A DNA stretch of 64,000 bases from Acinetobacter sp. 10FS3-1 (GCF_013343215.1 NZ_CP039144.1:331495-395494), one strand, 5' to 3'; numbered from the stretch's first letter, positions 44,709 to 53,548 are shown. The notes: generated from the letters alone by a model not told the origin. Made by a program: numbers and translations.

Positions 44709-44812
44709 CTGATTTTTTGGCTAGAAAACAAACATATTGTGGGTAGAGATAAGCTGAGACACTATATCTTGTTAAAGTTTTGTAAATCAGCACAAGATAG
44801 CACAACACAATA

Positions 44813-44841
44813 TTGACTTATGCCATGTTTCTTGTTATCTT
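44813..44841 (+). promoter_or_regulatory. Promoter of the shared-spacer family
   Basis: TTGACTTATGCCATGTTT starts at 44813, and a -10 TATCTT is at 44836-44841 with a 17-base spacer. A TTCTGTATATACGGAA box follows at 44849-44864, over the start-site region. Confidence 0.65.
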
Positions 44842-44848
44842 TGAGTTG

Positions 44849-44864
44849 TTCTGTATATACGGAA
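44849..44864. promoter_or_regulatory. Palindromic box TTCTGTATATACGGAA at the transcription start
   Basis: The box has one mismatch from a perfect 16-bp palindrome. Its place just after the -10 is suited to repression. Confidence 0.55.
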
Positions 44865-44892
44865 TATTCAACGAACTATTGAGGTAATAAAT

Positions 44893-45306
44893 ATGAACTT
44901 AAACGGTAAAGAATTACATGCTTTCGTTTACTCTGATGCGACTGTTATCAATCCATTGGAGCGCGTGAAAACTGTAGCATTCGCTAACAAGAATGATTTA
45001 GAAGCTGCGTTACTTCATGTTCGCGGTATGTCCAACATCACTGTGCTGAAAAGCCAGGTGCACATTGTTGTTCCGGGTATGGCTCGTGACACAAATACTT
45101 TTGCTTCTCTGGTGACAAACCCTAAAAACAACACCAAACGTATTTTTATCCAGTTGTTCAAGGATGCCGAAGCTCTAAACGGCGCATTGGACGTACTGGC
45201 CAGTGAGTTTGACACTTTAAACATGGCTTCTTTCAGCAAAGAAACTCGCGTAATGAACTATACAGAATTTCGTCGTGCCTTCCGTGAGACTACTCGCGTA
45301 ATATAA
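44893..45306 (+). CDS. Unknown protein (137 aa)
   Basis: The protein begins MNLNGKELHAFVYSDATVIN. It is small, soluble, and mixed alpha/beta (MSNITVLKSQVHIVVPGMAR, then KNNTKRIFIQLFKDAEALN). It has a GAGG RBS, a promoter of the shared-spacer family, a palindromic box at the start site and a strong terminator. This compact, tightly controlled unit suggests a dose-sensitive or conditionally expressed function. No family is recognised. Confidence 0.75.
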   Translation: MNLNGKELHAFVYSDATVINPLERVKTVAFANKNDLEAALLHVRGMSNITVLKSQVHIVVPGMARDTNTFASLVTNPKNNTKRIFIQLFKDAEALNGALDVLASEFDTLNMASFSKETRVMNYTEFRRAFRETTRVI

Positions 45307-45329
45307 GCCATACCAAATAGTTCGTTATA

Positions 45330-45356
45330 AATAAGCCCCGATTTTCGGGGCTTATT
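45330..45356. terminator. Bidirectional intrinsic terminator
   Basis: AATAAGCCCCG and CGGGGCTTATT pair around ATTTT, followed by Ts. Confidence 0.9.
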
Positions 45357-45426
45357 TTTTGTCTGTAGAACTGTCTTTGTACATTAATGTCTTAAATTTA
45401 CGTTTTTATTGTCCAATCACAGTAGA

Positions 45427-46533
45427 TCAGTAGTTTCTAGCTAAAGACTGGTACTGCGGGTTCTTATTGAGCCAAACTAGCCATTCCTGAGCGTAGTGCT
45501 TCAATCCTTTGTTTTTGGCAGTACCGTGGACGTAAATACGGTTTGGTCCAGGTGTCCATGAATGGTATCCCCCTGCGCGTGTCCAGAAGTCTACTCCTTC
45601 TTTCCCTTTCTTTGTGAGCTGACGGTTTAAGTGCCAAGCTGCTAATTCAGCGTTATAACAACCGCGCCAACGTGCATCTTCCATCTTGATATGACCGAAG
45701 GCTTCACCAGGTCTGAAATGGATTGTGTTCAACTGAAAATGACCCATATCGTATGAGTTATTTGTATTGCGCACAGTTTGTCCATTGCGACCATATTCCT
45801 TGCTCGCAATACCCAATAAAACATGAGCCGGAACATTATGTTTATTAGCTGCTTCAATCACGCATTGAATGGTTGCGGGTCCACGCGCATAGAATTGACC
45901 TGTGCCAATAGTCGGTGCAGAACTGCTAGATCGGCGTACCACATTTTGCCCTGTGTAAACCTGATTATTTGGCATCTGGTAGCTTGCCTGTTGTACCTGA
46001 GCTGACCCAAAGTGTCCTACGGCGATTTTACGTTTCTGTTCTTGAAGTTGCTGCGCTGTGGTGATGGTTGGTTCTTGTTTTGATGGAACCCAAACCTTTG
46101 CCATCCAACCTAAATGACCATGATCATTCTCTGTCTGTTGAGTTGCTGTTTCAGCCTTTTCTTCTTTTACAGGAGCTTCCTGTTTTTTGGAGGTAGATTC
46201 AATGGTCTCTTCGACCTTTTCTGGTTGAGAAATACGTGAACCTTTTGGCTTTAATCGAACCGTGGTAAACCCGGTATTTTCCGGTTCCTCTACCTGGTTG
46301 TGTTGAAGCATTGCCAGTTGAGACAGAATATATGCCTTTTCACCTACTGACAGATCATGGATAGTCCGTGCACCAGACTGATTGCTAGTATTGTAGGTTG
46401 GCTGCTGTGTCTGAGCGTTTGCATACTGAGCCAATTGCTGAGAGTTCATCCCGCGTACATTGGCATGCGCCGTAGTACAAACAGCTACGGCTAATACAGA
46501 TAAAGAAAATAAATGTCTTTTTGTGAAATCCAT
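45427..46533 (-). CDS. Conjugation-type lytic transglycosylase
   Basis: A signal peptide (MDFTKRHLFSLSVLAVAVCT, cleavage after AHA) and a long disordered linker (residues 30-215) precede an SLT domain. It has HVLLGIASKEYGRNG with catalytic Glu246, SYDMGHFQLNTIHF and ELAAWHLNRQL, as in VirB1-like enzymes. It cuts peptidoglycan to let transfer machinery through the wall. The membrane protein at 46549-47331 lies 15 bases upstream of its start, so they are co-transcribed. This gene is the clearest sign of a conjugation module near the window. Confidence 0.85.
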   Translation of the reverse strand: MDFTKRHLFSLSVLAVAVCTTAHANVRGMNSQQLAQYANAQTQQPTYNTSNQSGARTIHDLSVGEKAYILSQLAMLQHNQVEEPENTGFTTVRLKPKGSRISQPEKVEETIESTSKKQEAPVKEEKAETATQQTENDHGHLGWMAKVWVPSKQEPTITTAQQLQEQKRKIAVGHFGSAQVQQASYQMPNNQVYTGQNVVRRSSSSAPTIGTGQFYARGPATIQCVIEAANKHNVPAHVLLGIASKEYGRNGQTVRNTNNSYDMGHFQLNTIHFRPGEAFGHIKMEDARWRGCYNAELAAWHLNRQLTKKGKEGVDFWTRAGGYHSWTPGPNRIYVHGTAKNKGLKHYAQEWLVWLNKNPQYQSLARNY

Positions 46534-46548
46534 TACATCACCCTATTA

Positions 46549-47331
46549 TCATGCCCGACCGTTTGGTTTGGATTCTTTTCTGTTGGCGTATTCTTCATTT
46601 TCATCAATAAGGTTTTGCAACTGTATACGCTTCTCTTCGTTTTCGTCGTACCAGTTCAGAGAGAACCATTTAGGCGCGTTGAAAAGCCAACCGATGAATG
46701 GACTATGTTTAAGGTGGATGTTTTTAGATTTGATCTGCCATGCACGATACGCCCACTTTAAAGCGAACAGATATGCAAGCGTCATAATAATTAGCCACTG
46801 AACAACCAGGAACCATTGTTGTGAGAAGAGCTGCCAGATCGCCATAAAGAGGAAGCCGTAAGCTGCGGTACGAAAAAGTTTGCTCTTGTATTGGTGTTCT
46901 TTGATGATTTTTTCGATTTGTTCTGAGGTCATACTGGCAAGGCGTTCTTGCGCAATATAATAAGCCGGTGCTTTCACAGCTTCACGCACTGCTTTGAAGG
47001 TCGGTTCAGAGAATACTTTGAAGCCACATTTTGCACTGCACCACCATTCTACTTTGCCTGGATAGTCACGGCTGATCTCGTGGTCGCACATCAAAATGCC
47101 ATGACTACATTTCGGGCATACAATTGAATTAGCTGCCTTAAAGGTTTTGACCAGTTCTTCTGTGGAATTAGAAAGATTTTCCAGACTTGATGCCTTCATT
47201 GGCATTTTTTTAAATAGCCAATGGCGTTTACCCTTTTTTTGATTAACGCGATCTACAAGTCGTTGTTTACGGAGCAGCAAGTCGTCGATTTCACTGTCTC
47301 GTGAATTTTGGTTATGTGAGGTCATCTTCAT
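46549..47331 (-). CDS. Membrane protein with a zinc-ribbon-like N-terminus (260 aa)
   Basis: Around residues 73-103, CPKCSHGILMCDHE and WWCSAKCGFK give two Cys pairs typical of a zinc ribbon. Two membrane helices follow (AYGFLFMAIWQLFSQQWFL and VVQWLIIMTLAYLFAL). The C-terminus is charged and cytoplasmic. It is the first gene of a two-gene leftward unit with the lytic transglycosylase, suggesting a role in the transfer apparatus. The second in-frame ATG (47325) may be used instead. Confidence 0.7.
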   Translation of the reverse strand: MKMTSHNQNSRDSEIDDLLLRKQRLVDRVNQKKGKRHWLFKKMPMKASSLENLSNSTEELVKTFKAANSIVCPKCSHGILMCDHEISRDYPGKVEWWCSAKCGFKVFSEPTFKAVREAVKAPAYYIAQERLASMTSEQIEKIIKEHQYKSKLFRTAAYGFLFMAIWQLFSQQWFLVVQWLIIMTLAYLFALKWAYRAWQIKSKNIHLKHSPFIGWLFNAPKWFSLNWYDENEEKRIQLQNLIDENEEYANRKESKPNGRA

Positions 47332-47589
47332 TCTCTATGATTTCGGTTGATTGGTTAAACACTCAATCGGGTCGCCTAACAGGACGACCGGATTATATTA
47401 CCTTAATTTATTGAAAAATGCCTTTATAGATTAAAAAATGACGTAGTTTCATATTTTGATCAAATAGTTACTTAATATAATAAGATTTGAGTATAAGTCT
47501 TTGTCCTGTTTAATCTTCGCATTATGACGATAAAACACTGTAAACCGTTATTTTTGTGCTAATATCTGATTCCCTCTAAATACTGTACT

Positions 47590-47602
47590 TACCGGTCCGG
47601 TA
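47590..47602. promoter_or_regulatory. Palindrome TACCGGTCCGGTA
   Basis: A perfect 13-base palindrome lies in the 418-base divergent gap 47332-47749. It is a possible operator for the leftward or rightward operon. The rest of the gap holds the box at 47634 and no gene. Confidence 0.4.
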
Positions 47603-47633
47603 CATTAAGTAAGTTAAGAATAAGTGGGGTTTG

Positions 47634-47647
47634 TCTGTATATACAAA
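47634..47647. promoter_or_regulatory. Diverged palindromic box TCTGTATATACAAA
   Basis: The left half matches the other boxes; the right half has a change (CAAA for CAGA). It lies about 100 bases upstream of the operon at 47750. Confidence 0.4.
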
Positions 47648-47749
47648 CCGTATATTAAATGTATATCAGGCTGTATTCTTTGCATTTTTAATGCGTGTTT
47701 TACTTAATATAGAGAAGTAATTTTTCTTTTCTTTGAGCAAGGTTGTCTA

Positions 47750-48262
47750 ATGTCTGATTATGTTTGTTTACGGTCAGTAAATTCGGGGAGAATTATTCGT
47801 ACCTACCGTTCTACCTTGTTTGGTAGCGATAGTAAGAACCCTGATGCAGCGATCAACAACCAACTGATGTATCAACGCCTGAAAAACGTAATAGAAACGA
47901 TTGCTCAAATCAATGATGTTGAGCAAATGGTGAAGCTTTTTGAAGGTGAGGACTATTATGTTCGCGGAATCGTTAGGAATCCGAAACGTAGTGGCTATCT
48001 TTTCCTTTATAAAAATCGTACTTTAATTTGCGAGTTAGGTTTCTGTGACCGTGGCTTAGTGGCTCAACGTGTATGGAGCGATCTGTCTGGACAAGGCTTT
48101 GCGCCAACACCACCTTTTTTAGCAATTAAAAATGTGGTGGATATTAACTTTGTGCCAAAATGGACAGTGTATTATTGCAAGCTCTTGAGTTGGGCTTGGC
48201 TAGACTATTTTGACGATGAAGAGAAGCTTCAAACAAATGTTCAAGAAAAGGAACTTAATTAA
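47750..48262 (+). CDS. Unknown protein (170 aa)
   Basis: This soluble protein begins MSDYVCLRSVNSGRIIRTYR, with a central basic region and a Trp-rich end (WTVYYCKLLSWAWLDYFDDE). Its 3' end overlaps the start of the next gene by 26 bases, so the genes are translationally coupled. It heads a three-gene rightward unit with a lipoprotein and a DNA methylase-like protein. No family is recognised. Confidence 0.65.
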   Translation: MSDYVCLRSVNSGRIIRTYRSTLFGSDSKNPDAAINNQLMYQRLKNVIETIAQINDVEQMVKLFEGEDYYVRGIVRNPKRSGYLFLYKNRTLICELGFCDRGLVAQRVWSDLSGQGFAPTPPFLAIKNVVDINFVPKWTVYYCKLLSWAWLDYFDDEEKLQTNVQEKELN

Positions 48263-48689
48263 GCTGATTCCAGTGATCTTCGCACCAACTATAGCTATGC
48301 TATTGGTTGGCTGTGAAGAGAAGAAGGTTACTTTTCGAGGTGAAGTACCTTTATTTGCTCAAAACCAAGATAATCTTTCTGTAAAACTCAATATCCAAAA
48401 TAATGTCCAGGTGATCGAGTACACTTTCTATAAGCTCCCCCCTGCACAGGGAAAACGTTTCCTTCCTGATGAAGTACCAGAGCCGAAGCCTTACCAGTTT
48501 ACACCAGAGGAAATTGAAAGGATTTTTTATGGTTCTGAAAGCATGGCAAACCTTCGTGATGACCGTTTGAATCGCATCAATGAGCGTTTAAAAAAGCTAA
48601 ATAACACCCCGCTTCCGCATGAGTTAGATCAGTTGACCCAGATCAATAAAGACACTAGAGCTGCTGCAACTTCTAATTCCTTAAATTAA
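48237..48689 (+). CDS. Lipoprotein of unknown function (150 aa)
   Basis: The ATG at 48237 opens MFKKRNLIKLIPVIFAPTIA followed by MLLVGC, a normal lipoprotein signal with lipobox LVGC; GAGAAG lies 9-12 bases upstream. An in-frame ATG at 48210 is the alternative. The mature part is acidic and helical toward the end (RDDRLNRINERLKKLNN). It overlaps the upstream gene. The D12-methylase-like gene begins 13 bases after its stop. Confidence 0.7.
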   Translation: MFKKRNLIKLIPVIFAPTIAMLLVGCEEKKVTFRGEVPLFAQNQDNLSVKLNIQNNVQVIEYTFYKLPPAQGKRFLPDEVPEPKPYQFTPEEIERIFYGSESMANLRDDRLNRINERLKKLNNTPLPHELDQLTQINKDTRAAATSNSLN

Positions 48690-48702
48690 GCATTATATTG
48701 TT

Positions 48703-49509
48703 GTGACCGTGCAGTTAGCCGATACCCCTATAATGCAAAAAAAGATATCTCACCCACTGCTTCGTATTCAGAGCAGTAAATTCAAGATCGGTGATTGGGT
48801 CTTGAGCTTCTTTCCGAAGCATCGAATTTATGTGGAGCCATTTGGCGGTTGCGCATCTATTCTCTTGAATAAATCACCAAGCGAAGTTGAGGTTTATAAT
48901 GACCTTAACCGAGATTTATATAATCTATTCCGTATATTAAGGGAGCCAGAGCAAGCTCAATCTCTAATATATGCAGTAGAGAATACGCCATTTAGTCGGC
49001 AAGAGTTTAAACAGGCATTTCGTAATACCCAGAACAGTATAGAAAAGGCGCGAAGATTATTTATTCGTAGCCAATTAGGTTTCTTTGAAGATGGTAGATC
49101 AAGCGATATTCAAAGCGGTAATCTAGTATCTAGTTTAGAATCTTGGAACCAACAACCGAAGGTCATTCAATATGCTTCTAAAAGGTTAAAAAATACTATT
49201 ATAGAAAATAGGGATGCGTTGGATGTAATCGACTTTTACGACACCCCTGATACACTTTTCTTTATCGACTACCCCTTTCCTTCTGAGCATGTTTCTAAAC
49301 GCGAAACAGAGCTAATTAATAAGCTGATTTGCGTGAAAGGTAAAGTGATTTTATGCGGGTGGGATAATGCCTTATACTATGATTTGTTGTACGGTTGGGT
49401 CAAAAAAAAGCGTGTACAGCCAGGGCGAACTCGTGCTGAATGCCTGTGGGTTTGCCCTAAAACCAAGCAATTTGACCTCTTTGAAGGTTTAACGCCTACT
49501 GGAACCTAA
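48703..49509 (+). CDS. D12-class DNA adenine methylase-like protein with an altered catalytic motif
   Basis: The fold is that of Dam-type N6-adenine methylases: YVEPFGGCASILL (43-55) is the SAM-binding motif, YNDLNRDLYNLFR follows, and a target-recognition region lies at 85-165. The catalytic motif IV, normally DPPY, reads DYPF at residues 189-192 (FFIDYPFPSEH). This keeps the Asp and one Pro but swaps the second position, so activity is uncertain; it might be a dead or changed-specificity enzyme. The GTG start at 48703 and an ATG at 48733 are both possible; neither has a strong RBS. Confidence 0.75.
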   Translation: MTVQLADTPIMQKKISHPLLRIQSSKFKIGDWVLSFFPKHRIYVEPFGGCASILLNKSPSEVEVYNDLNRDLYNLFRILREPEQAQSLIYAVENTPFSRQEFKQAFRNTQNSIEKARRLFIRSQLGFFEDGRSSDIQSGNLVSSLESWNQQPKVIQYASKRLKNTIIENRDALDVIDFYDTPDTLFFIDYPFPSEHVSKRETELINKLICVKGKVILCGWDNALYYDLLYGWVKKKRVQPGRTRAECLWVCPKTKQFDLFEGLTPTGT

Positions 49510-49544
49510 TACTGAAATATCTTTAATTGTTTCTATTTGTTATA

Positions 49545-49573
49545 TTGACTTATGCCATGTTTTGAATGATAAT
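49545..49573 (+). promoter_or_regulatory. Promoter of the shared-spacer family
   Basis: TTGACTTATGCCATGTTTT at 49545 and GATAAT at 49568-49573 are separated by 17 bases, and drive the gene at 49610. Confidence 0.75.
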
Positions 49574-49609
49574 CAAAAAAGTTAATTATTTTTTGTTTTG
49601 GAGTGAAGT

Positions 49610-50971
49610 ATGGCTCATGGTAAAGATGCTTTGCCGACTTTAGATCGTGCTACCGTTGGCATCAATACTGCTGAATCAGTTGAAACACGCCAGCATTTAA
49701 TCTCTCTCATTCAGGAAGAAGTGCCGAATTTTGCGGAACTAATAGAAAAAGCAAAAACCCTGAAAAATGATGGTGTAGCTCACTTTACTAAAGAAGTGAT
49801 TGAACTGCTGTCAGATAAGAATTTAAAAATTGGTAATTGGAAGCCAAATATCGCTTCTCTTTTATTTCCACCGGTGAACTTAACCAACCGCAAACAGCTT
49901 ATGAGTTTTGTTCACTCTCCTATCGACATTGAGTTATTGTCGATTGGTAGTGGTCACGTATCTGTTGCACCTCCGTTGAACCCAAATATTTATGAGGTTC
50001 TGCGTAAGAATTATAAGAGCAAGCTGTACCTGGCAAAACTGGCAAATGTCGATATTAGTGTTTGGTACAAATACGAAGCTGCGAAAGTAATTCCTAGTGC
50101 TAATACTTGGGGCTTGTTACTTCTGACTGCGGGTATCCATCCGGTTTATCAACTGGCATTCCGTGATGATGCTGAAAAGTTCAAGCAAAGCGAGTTCTCT
50201 CAGCTATTAACTGAACACTGCATGGTGCGCTACGCATCAACTGGTTCAGCAGATAATAATGATCTCCGAACTTTAACTTACTCTGCTTCTGATGTTGTGA
50301 GCTACAATAAAGAAGAGACTGAGAATGTGAGTTCTGACCGCATTATTAATCAGATCAAGTCTGCCGGCGTATCTCTTGAGCCAGTTTACAAACAACTTGG
50401 TTTGAAAAATGGTGAAAAATTTACAGGCAGCTTGAACAAGAAAGACTTTAAGGATTTAACTGAAACTATCAAGAAACTTGTTAAGGATAATCTTAGCAAG
50501 TTCCCATCAGCATCATACGATCACAACATTACTTGGGAACGTGCGATCTTAATGGGTATCTTGGAAGCTGATTTATCTCCTGAGCTTCTTGAGGACTTCC
50601 ACAACTACACTCGTAATGTTGAAATTGCGAATCGTCTGTATGTGGAATCTCCGAATAATCCAAATGTTTATACAGCTTTGAAAAATATGCTGATAAGCCC
50701 TGAAAGTATTACTTCTTTCTATCGCATGGTGAATGTCGATATCGGCATGTGGGTACGCCTTGAAGCCGGTACTCGTAACTTGAGTACAAGCCTATGGTCT
50801 ACGATCTTATTAGTGCTGAACTTGCACCCTTTCTACAAACTGAAAGTACGCAAGGATATTGCTAATAATGTAGCGGGTAAAATCTTCGTAGCGTCTCATA
50901 AAGTCGTGGTGAAAGAAGATAAGCCTGAAAACCAAAATCTAGTACCGCAAGCTTTCTCGCTACTCAAATGA
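49610..50971 (+). CDS. Protein with duplicated HTH-like domain (453 aa)
   Basis: Two parts of the protein look like copies of each other: residues about 127-185 (NPNIYEVLRKNYKSKLYLAK, then VDISVWYKYEAAKVIPS and WGLLLLTAGIHPVYQLAFR) and about 347-420 (NPNVYTALKNMLIS, then VDIGMWVRLEAGTRNLS and WSTILLVLNLHPFYKLKVR). Each resembles an XRE-type HTH (a recognition helix after VDIxxWxxxEAG) ending in a LLxxxxHPxYxLxxR signature. A DNA-binding regulator is likely. The gene has a promoter of the shared-spacer family and GGAG RBS. A neighbour with the same signature follows at 51002. Confidence 0.65.
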   Translation: MAHGKDALPTLDRATVGINTAESVETRQHLISLIQEEVPNFAELIEKAKTLKNDGVAHFTKEVIELLSDKNLKIGNWKPNIASLLFPPVNLTNRKQLMSFVHSPIDIELLSIGSGHVSVAPPLNPNIYEVLRKNYKSKLYLAKLANVDISVWYKYEAAKVIPSANTWGLLLLTAGIHPVYQLAFRDDAEKFKQSEFSQLLTEHCMVRYASTGSADNNDLRTLTYSASDVVSYNKEETENVSSDRIINQIKSAGVSLEPVYKQLGLKNGEKFTGSLNKKDFKDLTETIKKLVKDNLSKFPSASYDHNITWERAILMGILEADLSPELLEDFHNYTRNVEIANRLYVESPNNPNVYTALKNMLISPESITSFYRMVNVDIGMWVRLEAGTRNLSTSLWSTILLVLNLHPFYKLKVRKDIANNVAGKIFVASHKVVVKEDKPENQNLVPQAFSLLK

Positions 50972-51001
50972 GTAGCGGTTGGTTCGGAACAGACAATTAC
51001 T

Positions 51002-52126
51002 ATGGAAGAAATCATGGATAAAGTTGCTTGCGTACACCAGTTTCCTCCTTTAGAGATCGACCGCAATATTAGGAATTACACTCGTCGAATCGGTACGCTT
51101 CAACGAGTGACCCACTTGATCTGCTTACGTCTGGAATTGCTTACCGACAAGGTAAACAACAATGGTCAGATTTCAGAAGAGCATTGGAATTACTTTCTCT
51201 TGGCTATTAATGAACATCCGACCTACCAGGTTCGCAATCGTACCAAAATAGCTTTGCACGACTTCCATGCCTTAGCAGAACAGTTTTGGGAAAATCATGG
51301 TGAAAAACGCATTGAAACCTTAATGTGTTGGACACTATGGCTTATTCAGCGCGATCTTCACCCGCTCTACTACTTAATCCCTCGTGTTTATCCAGTAGTG
51401 CGTTCTTATGAAGAAGCACAGCTTTACTCAGGTCTACCTTCAACAGCGTATGTTGAATCTGACATGCTCCAACAGATCACCGACCGCAAAAAGGCGCAAC
51501 GTGAGAAACTGGAAATGCTGATTGCTCAAGGGCGCGGTAACTCTCAAGAAGCACTTGGTTTAGCAAAAGCAATTAAACGTATTCACCCGAATGAGTACGT
51601 TTATGGCAACTGTTTTGACGACTTCGAGCTGTATTTGAATCAAGACTTCCTAGACCCGAAAACATTGCTTTTGGGTCAATATATTGGAAGCCGTGATTGG
51701 TTCGACTGCGATTACGGAACTTATGATCGCGTTGCCAAAGCAAAGAATTATCAGCGTAAGCCGAAGAAAACAGACGCTTACAACAAAATGACTGACCCAG
51801 GACTTACTTTGAAGTTCCCGGATGGTTCCAATGTTTCAGACGAACCATTAGTTGCTCAAGATACACGATTACTCGTTAATCTAATGGGTATTCGACAAGG
51901 CTCTAATTTCCGCATTGGATTTGATAATCAGCGCGGTCAGAATATTCAGCACGAGGGTCATGCTCCGGTGCAGAATGGGTGGGTTGACTTCGATCAGCTC
52001 CCAATGAGCCAAGCAAAGAAACAAGCTGAACAATTGGCGAATCCTAATGAGGATGATCAATTGGATGATTGGGATGACGACTACTTCAATAGTGAAACCT
52101 ATTGGAAAGAATCAAATACCGATTAA
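51002..52126 (+). CDS. Protein sharing the HPxY signature of its upstream neighbour (374 aa)
   Basis: Two segments carry the WxxxLLxxxxHPxYxLxxR-like signature: HWNYFLLAINEHPTYQVRNR (60-79) and CWTLWLIQRDLHPLYYLIPR (116-135). The rest is soluble, with an acidic C-terminus (DDQLDDWDDDYFNSETYW). It begins 30 bases after the stop of the HTH-like gene, so they form an operon. The function is unknown. The acidic tail suggests a partner for a basic protein or DNA mimicry, which is speculative. Confidence 0.65.
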   Translation: MEEIMDKVACVHQFPPLEIDRNIRNYTRRIGTLQRVTHLICLRLELLTDKVNNNGQISEEHWNYFLLAINEHPTYQVRNRTKIALHDFHALAEQFWENHGEKRIETLMCWTLWLIQRDLHPLYYLIPRVYPVVRSYEEAQLYSGLPSTAYVESDMLQQITDRKKAQREKLEMLIAQGRGNSQEALGLAKAIKRIHPNEYVYGNCFDDFELYLNQDFLDPKTLLLGQYIGSRDWFDCDYGTYDRVAKAKNYQRKPKKTDAYNKMTDPGLTLKFPDGSNVSDEPLVAQDTRLLVNLMGIRQGSNFRIGFDNQRGQNIQHEGHAPVQNGWVDFDQLPMSQAKKQAEQLANPNEDDQLDDWDDDYFNSETYWKESNTD

Positions 52127-52182
52127 TAGAGTTTTTTCTTTGATTAGGACCCCGATTATCGGGGTCTATGTTTATAAGGAAT

Positions 52183-52617
52183 ATGACATTGAATAAACAA
52201 CATGCAGACAATATAAATCAGCTCACCAAAGATTATTTGCAAGACGAGGAAGCTTTTGAGTTAGCCGGGAAACTAGCTACTTATGTCAAAGAAAATTGTG
52301 ATGATCTATATATTAATGACAAAGTTAATCTAATTGGACAGACGATTCCCCTGCTTTTCAATCAACCTAGTGTGGATAGCGAACAGATGCTAGACGGCAA
52401 TCCTTTACCAGAGGTTGTTAAGGCAATTAATTACGTGGTCAGTGATGAAGTATTCGATATCTTTGTAGCTGAAACTAAAATTGAGCTAACCGAAGAAAAT
52501 AAGAGTGATATCTATAACTTCTTCATTGCTAAAGGTAACTGGCAGTCTGACGAATACCGAAAACAAGGTCTGGCAACCTTAATTGAAGCCCTTCTGAAAT
52601 CGTATAACACACTATAA
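52183..52617 (+). CDS. Unknown acidic protein (144 aa)
   Basis: This small acidic helical protein contains LNKQHADNINQLTKDYLQDE. The start is unclear. ATG 52168 immediately follows a hairpin (ACCCCG / CGGGGT, 52149-52166) that may terminate the upstream operon; ATG 52183 has AAGGA only two bases away; TTG 52189 has the best RBS spacing (eight bases). The end at 52617 is firm. No family is recognised. Confidence 0.6.
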   Translation: MTLNKQHADNINQLTKDYLQDEEAFELAGKLATYVKENCDDLYINDKVNLIGQTIPLLFNQPSVDSEQMLDGNPLPEVVKAINYVVSDEVFDIFVAETKIELTEENKSDIYNFFIAKGNWQSDEYRKQGLATLIEALLKSYNTL

Positions 52618-52757
52618 GCCTATGTATTTCCAAAAGAAGGAGCTGATACAGGCTCCTTTCTTTTTATATGAAATTTTTGGTAATACATTTCTTAAATAAA
52701 TTTAGAGTATGTAGCCTATTATTTAAGCTAAAGCCTTGTAATTAAAAAAGCAGGTTC

Positions 52758-52787
52758 TATAATACCCGCGTCGAGCATTTAGCCGAC
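52758..52787 (+). promoter_or_regulatory. -10 element plus leader hairpin with loop AGCATTTAGC
   Basis: TATAAT lies at 52758-52763. The hairpin (GTCG / CGAC around AGCATTTAGC, 52770-52787) would start almost at the first transcribed base. It precedes the gene at 52823 by 35 bases. Confidence 0.55.
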
Positions 52788-52822
52788 TAAGTGTGTGAAT
52801 AAATTATATAAATGAGTTTGTT

Positions 52823-53542
52823 ATGGTTCACTTCAAAAACCTTGTATTGGAGTTTGAGTCCGATACAGGTAAGCAAAGCATGTCGTTTGATGGCATTCTT
52901 CTTGCGACTAAAGAAAGTTTTGATCTTTCAGAAAACGATGCTCAACAGCTCGAATTTTTTGACTTGAGCATTTACCAGACTTGCAATCACAAACTTGTGA
53001 TTCACGGCTTCTCTCCGTTCTGTAATGAGCAGTTTTTAGAAGTTATCGACAGCAACAGCACCCTGGACCTTTCCTCGCTTATTGAGCGAATCGTCGGTTG
53101 TATGAGTATTGGTAATGATCAGGTGATTGTTGATAGCTTTATGCAAAAGGTTAAGAGCTTTGCTGAAAGCATCTTTATCTCTGAAATCGTCAATGTTGAT
53201 TCAATCTTTGATACTTCTGCCGGTATTACTGCCAAGATCAATGAATTTGAAAAAATGGCTTACTGCGCGTCTCGCAATAATCAGGTATGGAGCCACCGAG
53301 GTAAGGCGATCATTGAAACCATCAGCCATAAGATTCAATTAAATCTTGAATGGCGCGTGGTTCGTAACACCTGTGAGTTACAGGTGATTGATTTCGACTT
53401 CTTTGGTTTGATCTTGAATAACAAGGAAAACATTAACCAGATTTTTGCCAAGCTTAATTCTCCGCAGATCATCAATCTGATCTACAAGAAGATTAAAGCC
53501 CTAGTTCCCTCTTTTGAGATCAACCAACCTAAAATCGCATAA
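52823..53542 (+). CDS. Unknown protein (239 aa)
   Basis: The protein begins MVHFKNLVLEFESDTGKQSM and is mixed alpha/beta without membrane segments. It has a promoter with TATAAT at 52758 and an early hairpin. It is monocistronic and closed by a strong terminator. Family and function are not recognised. The leader element groups it with the genes at 23986 and 60021. Confidence 0.7.
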   Translation: MVHFKNLVLEFESDTGKQSMSFDGILLATKESFDLSENDAQQLEFFDLSIYQTCNHKLVIHGFSPFCNEQFLEVIDSNSTLDLSSLIERIVGCMSIGNDQVIVDSFMQKVKSFAESIFISEIVNVDSIFDTSAGITAKINEFEKMAYCASRNNQVWSHRGKAIIETISHKIQLNLEWRVVRNTCELQVIDFDFFGLILNNKENINQIFAKLNSPQIINLIYKKIKALVPSFEINQPKIA

Positions 53543-53548
53543 TAAAAA

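Noticed and set aside
44569..44808. 79-codon leftward ORF in the 44455-44892 gap
   Set aside because: It has poor codon character, no RBS, and overlaps operator and promoter signals.
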